Source: Eopsaltria australis (lineage: Eukaryota > Chordata > Aves > Passeriformes > Petroicidae). Taken from it: 64,000 nucleotides of DNA. The notes beneath the pieces are model-generated. The model was not told where the DNA came from. It did not search any database and saw only the letters and a program-made list of their open reading frames with translations. Where the stretch lies: NCBI GenBank assembly GCA_034509425.1, contig JAVTVJ010001336.1:62001-126000 (forward strand), in the 5' to 3' direction. Positions 50,601 to 61,372 of the stretch are shown in pieces. Position numbers and translations under genes: made by a program. Position 1 is the first letter of the stretch, and every line of letters begins with the position of its first letter.

Positions 50601-51407
50601 TAAAATTAGGAATTGTGTGTGAGACTTATTAAAACTGAAAACTGCAAAATGCAAAAAATCCTTTTCACCCTGTGGTGTGTACTTGCATTTCGGTGTCTTC
50701 ATAAGACATCTATCTGTGCCACTGCAAATCTGATAGGTGTTTTGGTGGTTTTTGGGTTTTCTTTTTCATATCATTTAATAATGTGTAAAATAACTTAAAC
50801 CAAGAATAATGGGATGTAGAAAACCATGAAATAAAGACGGCAGAAGAAAAATGTCATCTTTGCCAGCTATTTCTACAGGGGTAAGTTGATGAAAAAATCA
50901 GTGTTTGATGGTTAAAGTATGAAAAGGATTGAATGGGAATGATGGAATTTCCTGATTTTCTAAGGCAACATTAGAGACAGTGGAGAGTGTTGGTGCCTTT
51001 ATACCACAGAACTCTCTAGAAGCAGGTATTTGTGTATCCATTTGTGAAAATTAACAACGAGGAAAAGGAACAGACCTCCAAACCTGCATCCTGGCCTCAA
51101 AATGCCCATTCCTCAAGTTGTTAGTGTTTGAACAAGGTTACATATCCATGGGCAGAAGAACTGAGGAGGATTTTGAACTTGGCACAGTGGGAGCATCCTG
51201 GTGGCAGGATGTATGTGGCTTGGCTGGAACTTCTTGGCTGGTGGGCAAAAGATCTGGAATCAGATGGGTTCCAATGCTGAAATGGCAGGAAGCCTCGAAC
51301 AAAATGAAAAGGTTTGGCAGGCTTCTTAATCTAGGAGTGGAACGAGGCTCCAAAACAAGTTCCAAGGCTTCTGCAACTGGGGTTGTGGGTCAGGCAAGAA
51401 GATTAGT

Positions 51408-51505
51408 CTTAAGGGCTTGTCTACACAGGAAATGGACTGGTTATATTGAAATAATGATACTGCTAAAGCCTGGCTGGTCTGTTTCCTGATGCAGATGAGA
51501 CCTTA
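51408..51505. mobile_element. Possible remnant of an ancient DNA transposon
   Basis: AAGGGCTTGTCTACACAGG followed by ACTGGTTATATTGAAATAATGA resembles, from memory, the terminal TTGTCTACAC... and ACTGGTTTAACT-type words of old non-autonomous DNA transposon families seen in turtles, crocodilians and birds. Only one end is suggested, with no clear matching inverted end. Weak evidence, not confirmed. Confidence 0.2.
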
Positions 51506-51879
51506 GCACAGCAAAAAAATCCTTATGAGAGAGGGAAAGCACAAAGCTGGCTGGGCTTACTCAGGCTGAACTGCGGCTATCTCAGAACTTAGCCCAAAGG
51601 TGGCTTTCAGTCCTGCTTGCTGGGAAAGGCCAAGAAAATCAGCTTGTGGCAGATGAACAGGTTATCTGGGAAACCTTCTGATGGTGAACACTGAGGCAGG
51701 AGATGCACACTGCCCGGGAATGCCAGTGTCCATCTCCTGTGATTCACACTTCTTCTGCTTGTGTCCTTCAATCCCCATGCCCAAAGGGGCAAAGAGCAAT
51801 TGTTTGACTTAACGACTTAACAGTAGAGGAGGATGGATGTTTGAATAAACTCGTGGAGCACTAAACTGCTGTGAATTGA

Positions 51880-52182
51880 CATTTGATCAGCGCAATTAAG
51901 GTAGCCTTTGGTGGAACAAAACTGGTTAACACCAGCCCTCCAACCCCAGGAGTACAAGTTCAAGAGTGAATAAGACATTTTGAGCTCTAAGGCCTCCTCA
52001 CCAGCAAACCACGGCTGAGTTGGTGTGCCAAAGGATTCTTGTTGCCAAGAAATTACATGGCAGCTTGATTTTACACTGAAGATATTGAAACCCGTGGGTA
52101 ACTGGCTATGAAGGCAATTAACCACTCAGTACATTAATCCCAGGGACAATTAAGTAGCTAGGCAAACCAATTAATTTATTGG
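51880..52182. promoter_or_regulatory. Candidate regulatory element with clustered TTAAT/AATTAA motifs
   Basis: GCGCAATTAAGG lies near 51890, and within 52110-52182 come GCAATTAACC, CATTAATCCC (a TAATCC bicoid/OTX-type core), GACAATTAAGT and CCAATTAATTTATTGG (52167-52182), the last framed by inverted CCAAT/ATTGG. The sequence is not a simple repeat. These match known homeodomain and CCAAT-factor preferences; conservation and function are inferred. Confidence 0.3.
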
Positions 52183-53137
52183 AGTCCCTATGTTTTTTTT
52201 CTAGCATGCCATGGGTTCTTGCACTGGAAATTCCCATTTGCAGCTTGAAAGTTGTCAAGAGGGAAAATAGATATCACTGCAGCTCTGGACTTTCTCACCT
52301 GGAGGGCACAAGAAACACTTTGAAATTAGGGAATAAAAACTTCACAGAGCTCCTACGAAATGATCAAAAGGGAAACAGTTAAACATGTGAGCCCAGCTCT
52401 AAAGCCGATGTTTAAGTTAGAAGAATGTGAAGAATGACAATTTAAGAACATACCGAGATGAATGAGAAGGTCCAAACCTCTCAGAGCTATTGCTCCAGGC
52501 TCTCTGCAGACTCAGAAGTACCTGCATCAGCTGTGTTTGAGGCACATTTATCAGAATTTAATTTGCAGTCACAATGACTAGAAACATGTTATACAACATG
52601 CACACTTGGGCCTTGGAGAACAACAGGGCACCAGGGAGACGCTTCCACAGGCAACAGCACCTGCAGCAAAAAAACACTGAGAACAGAACAGGCAAGCAGC
52701 AACAGGTATGATAATCCAGTCTAGAGACAGGGAGCAATTTTCAGTGCAAACTCAACTGAACTGAAGCTAACTGGCTGCAGAATGATCCTGATTATATCCC
52801 CTGCATATGCAATTTACCTAGTGTTCCTTCTGAAGAGCTGTGAACTTGCAATTGCCCTCACCTTTTCTATCCAAAACATGAACCCTTATTTGTTTTCCCT
52901 GAAGCTACTGATTTCTTTGTGGCTGTTCTGAAAAACTTTGGCTTGCTTACCTTTGCCACAACCAGCTCTGGTGCATTTCCTAATTCCCACTATGTCCCTT
53001 CCAGTCTGTCCCAGACACCACCGCTAAATATCAACACATGATTCCAGCTACATCTCAGCCTTCTCCTGTATCCCCTTCTCTGGTTACTCCTAGCAATCAA
53101 GTCAAATTTGAACCTTTTTCATTTCCTTTTTTTTAAC

Positions 53138-53236
53138 TCCCTTCCCTTCCCTTCCCTTCCCTTCCCTTCCCTTCCCTTCCCTTCCCTTCCCTTCCCTTCC
53201 CTTCCCTTCCCTTCCCTTCCCTTCCCTTCCCTTCCC
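53138..53236. repeat. (CCCTT)n pentanucleotide microsatellite
   Basis: About 19-20 near-perfect copies of a 5-base pyrimidine unit. The purine strand (GGGAA)n carries regularly spaced GGG runs, so both triplex and G-quadruplex formation are possible. Repetitive SLPFP and GREGK translations are artefacts. Confidence 0.97.
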
Positions 53237-55720
53237 CGTGTGTGTATAAACTTTTCAAGACCCAGAGCAGAAATCATGCTCACAAATAACATGACTAACA
53301 TATCTGCTAAATCTCTGCTCAATTATATCACTTCTCATTACATTCCATGTCAAGTTTTGATGCTCGGCATGTTTTACTATTAGAATAATAAGTACCAGCT
53401 TGATTGCAGCTATATCTTTTGAAAGACTACACCGAAAAGAGTACCACCCACTTGCAGTTGTCAGATTTTCAGATAAATTAGTTCATTACTGAGGAAATGA
53501 TGGCTTTTTCTTCCTGCCATCTTCTTTTGAAATTAATTCAAATATTAATATATTGATTGGACAGGTGGCATTTACATAGAGATTGATATGTATAAATAAT
53601 TGTTACCTTTCTGAAGACAGAATGGGATGCTGAAATATTTTTGCAATTATAGGTGAGGATTTTTTCCAAGTGTGCTGGTACTATTTATGGACCTTCTTTT
53701 GTGTTCTTCTCTGCATCTTTCTTTTGTCCTACCTTCTCCCTATTAACGGGAACCACCCAGTCACCTCAAAAGCCTGGGTTTCCATAAAAGAGCTGGAAAA
53801 TCCTGATATTTGGTGCTGGCAAAAAAAAGGAAGAAAAATGTACCCAGCTGTTTCCACATGTTAGTGTAAGAACATTACTATATGCAGTCACAAGACAGGT
53901 AAAGATGTCCGTAAGTTATGAAATATATTTGAATTTTTGCTGTTTTTTTTTTTTTTTTAATATACAACGTAGCACCTGTCTCCTTAAATATGAGGTTACA
54001 TTTCATGACAATAGCATTTGGCCAACCCTGACTAGATCAGTCTGCAAAGTAATCACTGGAAATATGAACTCACATTACAAATGGTGCATCTTCAATGATT
54101 CTAGAGAACACAACAGCTGTGAATATAAAAACTGGAAAAAAAAAGCCTTGTACATAATTGTCACAACACAAGTATAGGTGAGATGTTGCAGAAGAAGGGC
54201 TCCTTTGAAATACTGCATATTAAAATAAATTAATGCAGAGAGAAACTCAGCAAAAGTGTGGTTTAAAATAAGGGAGGTCAGGGTGGGCATTAGGAGACAA
54301 TAACTCAGGAGAAATCAGAAAGGGGAGCAGAAAAGAAATGTAATTTTTAAAAACAGACTAAGACTTTATGAGCTATCACTGTACCATAGATAAAACACCA
54401 ATGGAGAAAAATGTGTAATTTCAATACATAGCACCTAAAAACAAAAAGAAAAATCTCTGAACTACTGAAAGGAATGGTAAAGATTATTAACCCAATTAGA
54501 TGCAAGAATGAGCCAAGCAGAAGGTTTAAATTAGCAGTTTATCCATTGGAGTCAATGAAGCCAACCAAATTGCATCAGCTGAGGATTTGGCTGATCATTT
54601 GGAGATGTGGAATAGGGAAAAAATTAAAAAGTGCCATAAATACATGGGATTAGAGCAAATTCAATCTTTTAACAGAGAGGAATAGCCACAAGACAGATGA
54701 GGAAGACCTTGATTTTGTGCTCGTCAAAAATTAAAAATCCTGAGTAAAATCTTCAGAGGGATTTTGTAGTAACCTCTCCAGAGTAGCAGCAGCAATGACA
54801 AGCTCAGAGAGAGGAAAGGTGTGGCCAAAACAAATGACATTATTAGAAGAATAGAGCTTCGGCAGGCACTTAGCAATGTTCCACTTTCCGCAGCTTGCAT
54901 CCCTCTGCTCCCAGGAAAAATGAACTGGAATTGACCCATGGGTACCACTGGGACTTCAGCAAAAGCTGACGAAGAAACAACTTCATTAGGAAATAAACTA
55001 TAAGCTGAAGCAGTTCAAAAAGCAGAAGATAAAATACATTGTTTCCTTTTTATATCTTCAAAGGCATGCAAGATGGGAAATCAACTACGCCTGAAATCCT
55101 TCCACAGGCAAGGAAAATACCTACTGGAGTTGCTTCAAAAGATGAAACTTGGGCTAACTTTTTAATGTATCAATAAAAATGTCATCAAACTGCATACACC
55201 AGACAGATTATTCTGTGGTACCAGGTACTTCCCTACAAAGCCAGAGATGGCCTTGATCAATTTTATGAGGTGTCTAGAAAAATTAGGTATCAGAAAAACC
55301 TGCTAGAAAGCGGAACTCAAGCCTTTTGGAGGCTGTATATTATGCAGGTTGATTAGGACACACAGAATAAAATTTATTTGGCTGCTATTTGAGAGCTTAA
55401 GTTTTAAAAATACTGATGTTAGAGAGACATACCAGGAGATGCAAGAGCTGTATTTAGATCTTAAAAAAAAAAAAGGAAATGCTTTTCTCAAGGGTATACA
55501 AGTAAAAATAGATTTGTATTGAATTGCATACATCTAGTAAAATACACGAGGAGGGGGGTACACACTGGAAAATGACCAGTAAATATAGCCAGAAACCATT
55601 TGTATCTAACTCATAAATTCAAAATCATTTCACAAATCACTCAGTACCACTCTCTTCTGAAGACAAAATCAAAAATGTTTCTCTCCTGTTTCTCTCCTTA
55701 GCAGTGAGCATAATTCAATA

Positions 55721-55739
55721 TTGGGATACCATATCCCAA
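55721..55739. repeat. Perfect 8-bp inverted repeat, 3-base loop
   Basis: TTGGGATA, loop CCA, then TATCCCAA. A short perfect hairpin in non-coding DNA, too short for a microRNA precursor. Chance or a palindromic binding site. Confidence 0.55.
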
Positions 55740-57866
55740 CCAGCAAACAGTTGTCATCGTCCAGAGGTCAGATGATGTAAAATGACTGCAGTTTCAATCT
55801 CATTGACTCCATCTAAAGCCACGCTGAAGGTAAATGAAATCCAGCTGTGTCTTTTGAAGGGCTGAATTTCATAAAACTTAATTTGCACCTACAGCAAAGA
55901 ATATTTTGCTTCTAAAGATTTCAAAAATGAAAAAAAGTGAATTTGATTAAGCTTCATGGTCACTGCTTTTTAGCAGTAAGAAGCAAAGTCAGGATGTGTC
56001 TTTAGTTGCCTAGAAATCCTTGTTATGGTAATTGCAGATTTTTGCAAAGTCAGTTTGTTGCTTGTCTTCTAGTGGTGGATAAAACATCCTTTTGACTAGA
56101 CTGCATTCTATTATTTTATTAAATCAAACTTATTGTTGAAGAGTGGATATATGCCGACAAATTACTTAATAAAGATCTAGGGCCATTTGTGGTTCATGTT
56201 TTAGTGACTACGGATGTGTTTAGTTTGGTTCCAACCCAGTTAATTTTAACACTGAGGGAATTCTTTTTCGTTAACTCTGCTGCAAGTTTCACTGGTCTCT
56301 AAACAGAAGTTTTTCTGCTGCCTGCACTTTTAGACATGTTCTAAAGCTGGGGAAGTGTGACCTGTGGTACCCACGAAACCCACCTTGCGGTCTACCACAG
56401 CCTGCCAACACCACACATCCATTATTCCTGTCTCACGCCTCAATTAAAAGGTTTTGGAGTAGGACTGGTTCTCTTTGCAAAGGGATTTCTTGAGTCCTGG
56501 TCCTAGTGAAGAGCTTTTGAGGAACACTGGGGGCAGGTATAAAAACCTAACCATGAGTTTACGCAAACATTTGACTGCCAAATATCTAGTTTCCTCAAAG
56601 GAGCAAAACCTCTATTTCTAATAATTGCCTGTTATGCATCTATCAGAGAAGGAAGTGACTTCCAATACCCAGCATGGTCCTTGTCAGTGCACTTCTCTTA
56701 AGCATTCTCAGCAGCATAAAAACACATCTTTCTATGGGTTTTCAACATGTGTACTACATTCTAGGGTGTCCTTGCAGACAAAGTGATCTCACCGTGAAGA
56801 GCTTGCTCTTGGAGATTGAAATCTGAGCTCTGCCAGGTTAAAAAAAGCATTTCAAATTTTGTTAGCAGGCTGAAAGTTTTCTCTTTTAATAGAAGAATTT
56901 TCTGAAGAGCTTTTACGAACCTAGATTTGCACTATTTGCATGTAAACCTTTCTGAATCCACTGACTTCTATAAGAGTACTTGCTTAAAGAAAATTTTCTT
57001 GATGAGATATCTGTAGTCTTTCACAGATCAGAGCAAGACTTCAGTGCTTCCAGACAACCTGCTTCTCCTCAAAGTCCTTTTACAATAGGGAAACTCTTAG
57101 AGGTTAAAAAAATAAGAGAGTTACCAGGGTAAAGGTCAGATCGGCACATTGCTAATCTTTTTTAGACAGGAAAGTGAAATTCTCTCAATAGCTGCAGAAC
57201 ATAATATTCTACAGACAGACTGATATTTAGTTGTTCAGGGAACTGATACAATACTTACTTGTCTCTTGCAGAAGGACTCTGAAGCCTGGCTCTGCTAGGA
57301 TAAAACAGCCTTGAAGAAGATAATAAATAGAAGTTAATATAAGCTTGTTGTAGGAAAAGGAATAAATTCTTCCAAATCTGAGGAGGAAAAAAGAGAAGCC
57401 ACTTCCAGTCCTGTGAGTGGACATTAGCAACAGTACTTAAGTGTTGATCATGTACAAAGGTTGTGCTTTCAGTGTCTTATTTTCCACGTTGCTTTCCTGA
57501 TGTCTCCTGCTCACTAAGGCTGTGTTCACTGTCCATGCTAAATGTACCAGCTTGCCATTCTGAGGAGCTAATTAGACCCCGTGGAGAAACAGGTTTGGCT
57601 TGGGGGGAGTGGGCTACAGGGAAAGGAAACTCAGAACAGCATCTTCTTGATCTTTCCACAGTCTTCTCACCCCTCTGCCTGTGGCCTTGCTGCCCAGGGG
57701 CTCACTGTGCAGCATCCATGGGCTGCTGTGGCTGCAGGAGCAGGATCCTGACTCATTGCACACCAGCAAACCCCAGTTTTAGGGATGAAATTCTTGGGAT
57801 CAGGCTCAGGCTGGTCAGATTTTCTGGTTGAGGAAAGATGCAGTCAGTCCGAGAGGCTGGAAAAAT

Positions 57867-57916
57867 GTTTGTTTGGTTGGTTGGTTTGTTGTTTGTTTGG
57901 TTGTTTTTTTTTTTTC
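57867..57916. repeat. G/T-rich tract ending in poly-T
   Basis: GTTTGTTT, GGTTGGTTGG and GTTTGTTTGG words, then about 12 T. It is the reverse complement of the A/C-rich tract vocabulary found elsewhere in the window and lies just upstream of the CpG-rich region. Confidence 0.85.
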
Positions 57917-58092
57917 TCACCCGAGGCTTTTCTTTCCCCTGGCTACATGGTGGAACATCGACCATCTACCCCAGATCAATGAGCAAAGGCTTTAATTTTT
58001 TTATTTAAAACCAAGATCATCCCTTTCCCTAAGGCTTCAAACCAACACATCGGTGGGACACCACCTTTGCTGGGAAGGCAGAAAGAAGCTGA

Positions 58093-58860
58093 GATTCCCC
58101 CCTAGCTCCTCACCCGCGGGTGGGGAGCGGAGCTGCCATGGGCTCCATGCCGGCTGTCCCGGCACAGGAGCCCCGGGCCATCCTGGCTACAGCCCGACGT
58201 CCCTGGGCGACCCAAACGCCAGCACCCAGAGAGGAGCAAACTGTCTGCATCACCCTTAATGGGACACTTAACCCGCCGGGGTAATTAAGACCAGGGGGCT
58301 GTCAGCACGATTAACCTCTTTATTGCCGGGCGCGGCACCGGGGCGAGCCGGGAGGGTCCCCCCGCACTCCTACCACCCGCGGAGGGTCTTGCACCCCGGG
58401 GCTCGCCCCCCTCCTCTCGGTAGCCACAAATACGGGTTCCTGGGCAAAACCAGCGGTCCGAGGGCTCGGGGCTCTCCGAGGGAGTCTACCCCCTGTCTTT
58501 TCCTCGGTGGCCGCTTCTCCAGAGCCCGGAGTGTCCACCTCGCTGCGGGCTGTCCCCGGAGGCGTTCGGAGCGCGGCGGGGATGGCAGAAAGCCCGCGGG
58601 AGGAAGTTATGGGCCAGCGGAGTGCTGGGGAGAAGCCCCCCGCGCCGTGCCCCCCGGCGCTGCCCCACCGGACCGCGGTTCCTCCGGCCGCCCCGACCTC
58701 CTGCCGCCGGACACCGCGGGTGCGTGTCCGGAGCGCCGCTGTCCCCCGCAGCTCGGGGGACTCCTCCGGGACCGGCGAGGGAGGGACTCGCCCTCCCCCC
58801 CGCCCGAGGACCGGGGGGATAGGGCGGGAAAACACTTCCAGACTATCTCCATGAAGATCC
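58093..58860. promoter_or_regulatory. CpG island, probable promoter region
   Basis: CpG is dense from about 58320 to 58820 (CCGGGCGCGG, GGAGCGCGGCGG, CCGCCGGACACCGCGG) and moderately so from 58093, in contrast to the CpG-poor 58 kb to the left. GC-rich hexamers of the GGGCGG/CCGCCC class occur. CpG islands normally mark vertebrate promoters, and both directions are possible. Long open frames on both strands are expected from GC richness and are not taken as genes. Between its two parts, 58254-58320 is an AT-leaning motif patch (CCCTTAATGG, CACTTAACC, GGTAATTAAG, CGATTAACC). Confidence 0.7.
58138..58284 (+). other. Small open frame with strong start context, uncertain
   Basis: An ATG in GCTGCCATGG, a near-optimal Kozak context, opens a 48-codon frame ending in TAA at 58282-58284. 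The predicted peptide begins MGSMPAVPAQEP and matches nothing I recognise. It sits in the left shoulder of the CpG island. It could be a short upstream ORF of a transcript starting to the left, but there is no evidence of such a transcript and GC-rich sequence produces such frames by chance. Confidence 0.12.
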
Positions 58861-59373
58861 AGTTTCTTTCTTTCTGGTCAGAAGTAACGTGTTTTGTGGA
58901 TGTGGGATTGATCTTTCTTTCTCGCTCTTTTTTTTATTTTAATTTTTTTTTTCTCGGTTTCGGTTTTTTCCTCTTCCTTTGTTTATGTTTTTGTTTGTTT
59001 GTTTGGTTTTTAAATTTAAAATGTAATGCCGAGAGACAAAGAGGTGAATTATCTGTCTCGGCGTTGATGGTACGTCAAAGATTGCAAAGCCCAGGCGCTC
59101 TGTTCCTGCGATGAGGATGATTTATAGAAAATTGCAGGCAGAACACATGCACATTCTGGCAGCCGTAAAGACAGTCCCTCCCTTTTCCTTAATGTTCTTT
59201 TATCAGCTTCTTAGGAGGTGTCCGCTCCGTTTGTCTGCATGAAACCAGTAGTCTTAGTAGGAATCCTCAGTTTTGGTGTTTTTTCCCCTTTTCCTTAAGA
59301 AGGATTCTCTAAATCCAACAGTGCTCCTTCTGCCCAGATATTATCCTTCCTCCCATTTCTCACAGCACTTGTT

Positions 59374-59432
59374 GGGGTGGAGGGGGGTGGGAGCGGAAAG
59401 AGGGGAGAGGAGGAGGAGGAGGAGGGAGAAGA
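59374..59432 (+). repeat. G-rich tract with G-quadruplex potential and (GGA)n
   Basis: GGGG, GGGGGG and further G runs at 59374-59391, then GGGGAGAGG and about six GGA triplets to 59432. Closely spaced G runs on the plus strand could form a quadruplex. (GGA)n is a common promoter-proximal simple repeat. Confidence 0.7.
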
Positions 59433-60043
59433 TCTTTCTCCTGTTTAGTCATTAACTTGCACGGCTCAAAGAAAAAGAAGATTTAATGGGAGAGATCCTG
59501 CATGTATGCTTTGCACTCACGGCATTCTTGTGGATGGGAAGATCGGAGGGTGCATGGGTTTAATATTTGACCAGGACCTGGGCCACCCATTTTATTTTAT
59601 TTTAGTTTATTGCTATAGTTAGTTATTCCTGCGTTTGGTCTTCAGCTGAGCTGAGAGAGACAATGAAGTTCTAACACGCCTGACTTCTCCCAGAGTCAGT
59701 AAAACCTGAACTCAAAATTTCCAGGAGATCATCTCAGGTTCACCACTCACATGTAACTTCCTCGGAGCAGGGGAGGATCTCCCCCTCCACCCGAACCGGA
59801 CCTCCGTGGTTCTAGTCTCTCTTCCAGCCATGCAAAAACTGCAGAGCTGGAAGAGCTCGAGAAAACCCCACTGATGTTCCAACACCAGTCATGCCCTTGT
59901 GCTCAAATTGATTTTGCCTCACTCCCGCGTATTGATTCACTGAGTCTGCACGTAAACCCTAATTCCTCCCGCCCCTCCACCCCCATCCCCCTTTCCCCGC
60001 TAGACATAACCCCAGAAAGAATCTGACCTGGTGCTGTGGAAAG

Positions 60044-60073
60044 AGGGGAGGGGAGGAGAGGGGAGGGGGGGGG
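60044..60073 (+). repeat. G-quadruplex motif
   Basis: Four G runs (GGGG, GGGG, GGGG, then ten G) separated by one to six bases satisfy the usual G3+N1-7 quadruplex pattern on the plus strand, about 700 bases before the putative leader exon. G4 motifs are common near vertebrate promoters. Confidence 0.75.
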
Positions 60074-60805
60074 TTGAGCTGAGGTGGGGGTGTCGAGCAA
60101 AAGAAGTAGCTCAGGACAATGCTTAATAGAAAACGAGACTAAATAAAAATGCAGGCTACAGCCGCTTTGTCTTTGTCTGCTTGCCTTCATCATCCAGATA
60201 CCTTTCTTTGTGAGCCTTGATCGTTAGTTTCCACGGTTTTAAATAATCAGTCACAAAGGGGCAGACAACTAGGTGTTGGGAGGCATAAAAGTTATTTTAA
60301 GTGGAATTATTTATTTTATTTTCCAGCCAAAAAACGTTTCACCAATGTAGGAAGTGATTTTGGTGATAGTAGTACAAGCTCTCTTTTCTCCCAAACGCTT
60401 GTGAGAAATAAAAAACCTGGAGATGACTGTCTTTATTTCCAGGAGTAGACTTCAAAATACGTGCCAGAAATGGACAATTTGAGTGTCCTTTCTCCACATC
60501 AAATGCGAGCTGGAAGGGGGATTAAAAACCAACCACGTGGTAGATCTGGTTTTATACTTTGCAACCTCCAGCTCCGTTTATGTTCTTTACCCTGCTCAGG
60601 GAAGATTAGCCTCTAGATGGATGTGTCTGAGGGATCACTTCGGGGGCAGATCTGCATGCAGAAACCGGTTTTTGTCATGGCTGGAAGAGAGCTATGACCC
60701 AGCAGAGCGCTCCATCCGAGCGGCTCTCCCAGCATCGCAGGAGCTGCTGAGCGCTCCTGCACAGGAAGCTTTGTGAAGGCAACAGCTTGGAAGGGGAAGA
60801 TCTTC

Positions 60806-61081
60806 AGATCTTTCTCCCTTCTTCTCCTCCTCCCTGGCCTGTGAGTGATTCAGTGTCCCAAACCTTAACTTTTTGTTACCACCTTCCTCCTCTTAATCTC
60901 CTTCATCTTCAACACCTCCTCCTCTATCACTACCATCTTCTCCTCCATCTGTCTGCCTGCTGGATCTCTCTCTCGCTTGCTTGCTTTCCCCCCTCCTCTT
61001 CCACCTCCCTCCTCTTTCTTCTTGCCTTTTCCTCCTCTCTTTTCTTCTCTTTTCTTTCTCTTTTTCCTCCTCTTCCCCTAC
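60806..61081 (+). repeat. Polypyrimidine tract, about 275 bp
   Basis: The plus strand is overwhelmingly C and T (TCCTCC, CTTCTT, TCTCTC words) with few purines. Mirror-like homopurine-homopyrimidine sequence can form triplex DNA, and such tracts are typical of some vertebrate core promoters and leaders. Serine/leucine-rich and arginine/glutamate-rich frames across it are artefacts. Confidence 0.85.
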
Positions 61082-61215
61082 ACGTTGTTGTTGTTGTTAG
61101 AAAGGATTCTTGCACCCCCTGGTGCTCTTGCGTTTTGTGTGGTAGGAGAGGAGATTGTCTTCTTTCTCTCTCTCCCTCTGGTTGCTCATTATTCAGAGAG
61201 AGACACAGAGGGTGA

Positions 61216-61320
61216 GTGAGAGAGAGAGAGAGAGAGACGGATATCTCAGGTCATCTGCAGCTGCAGCAAACCAGTGAAGGAGAGAGAGAGAGAGGGAGAG
61301 GGAGAGAGAGAGAGGGGGGG
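61216..61320. repeat. Two (GA)n microsatellites flanking a unique segment
   Basis: (GA)n at 61216-61237 and 61279-61320, the latter interrupted by GGGAGAGGGAG and ending in a G run, flank a 40-base unique segment that contains the palindrome CTGCAGCTGCAG (about 61253-61264). GAGA repeats are frequent in vertebrate leader exons; here they fall inside the putative first exon. Confidence 0.9.
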
Positions 61321-61334
61321 AAAAGCAGGGAAAG

Positions 61335-61355
61335 ATGGCGATCCTCCATTGCTGA
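61335..61355 (+). other. Short upstream ORF (uORF), 6 codons
   Basis: ATG at 61335 in the context AAAGATGG (A at -3, G at +4, a good Kozak match) encodes MAILHC then TGA. If the surrounding leader exon is real, ribosomes would be expected to initiate here, lowering translation of a downstream coding frame. Detected by reading; no evidence of use. Confidence 0.3.
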
Positions 61356-61372
61356 GACCTGGCAAGGAGCAC

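Larger units (their letters stand above)
45832..53137. other. Non-coding stretch, no gene seen
   Basis: No coding region is supported. The frame at 47597-47980 (127 codons, minus) runs through a 26-base homopolymer; those at 47753-48058, 50102-50467 and 51118-51489 lack domains. Annotated separately: poly-A at 47649, a possible ancient DNA-transposon remnant near 51.4 kb and a motif-dense block at 51.88-52.18 kb. An A-run at 46349-46362 is minor. Confidence 0.6.
53237..58092. other. Non-coding stretch, no gene seen
   Basis: No coding exon is supported; the 122-codon frame at 57463-57831 has no domain. A run of about 17 T lies near 53942-53958. A perfect hairpin at 55721-55739 and a G/T tract at 57867-57916 are annotated separately. 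GC content begins to rise after about 57.5 kb toward the CpG island. Confidence 0.6.
58861..60780. promoter_or_regulatory. Region between the CpG island and the putative leader exon
   Basis: No coding region is supported. A T-rich run with (TTTG)n lies at about 58921-59010. G-rich motifs at 59374-59425 and 60044-60073 are listed separately. The stretch 60180-60330 is non-repetitive and contains AAATAATCAG, GTCACAAAGGGG and GCATAAAAG (about 60286); the last is a weak TATA-like match with no supported start site. The frame at 60483-60776 has no domain. The region most likely holds proximal regulatory sequence. Confidence 0.4.

Noticed and set aside
58320..58835. 171-codon minus-strand frame
   Set aside because: Same CpG-island composition effect; no recognisable motif and no splice or initiation support.
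58323..59114. 263-codon plus-strand frame
   Set aside because: Its first part is arginine/proline/glycine-rich CpG-island translation and its last part is phenylalanine-rich translation of a T tract. No domain; an opposing frame of 171 codons covers the same DNA, as expected for GC-rich non-coding sequence.
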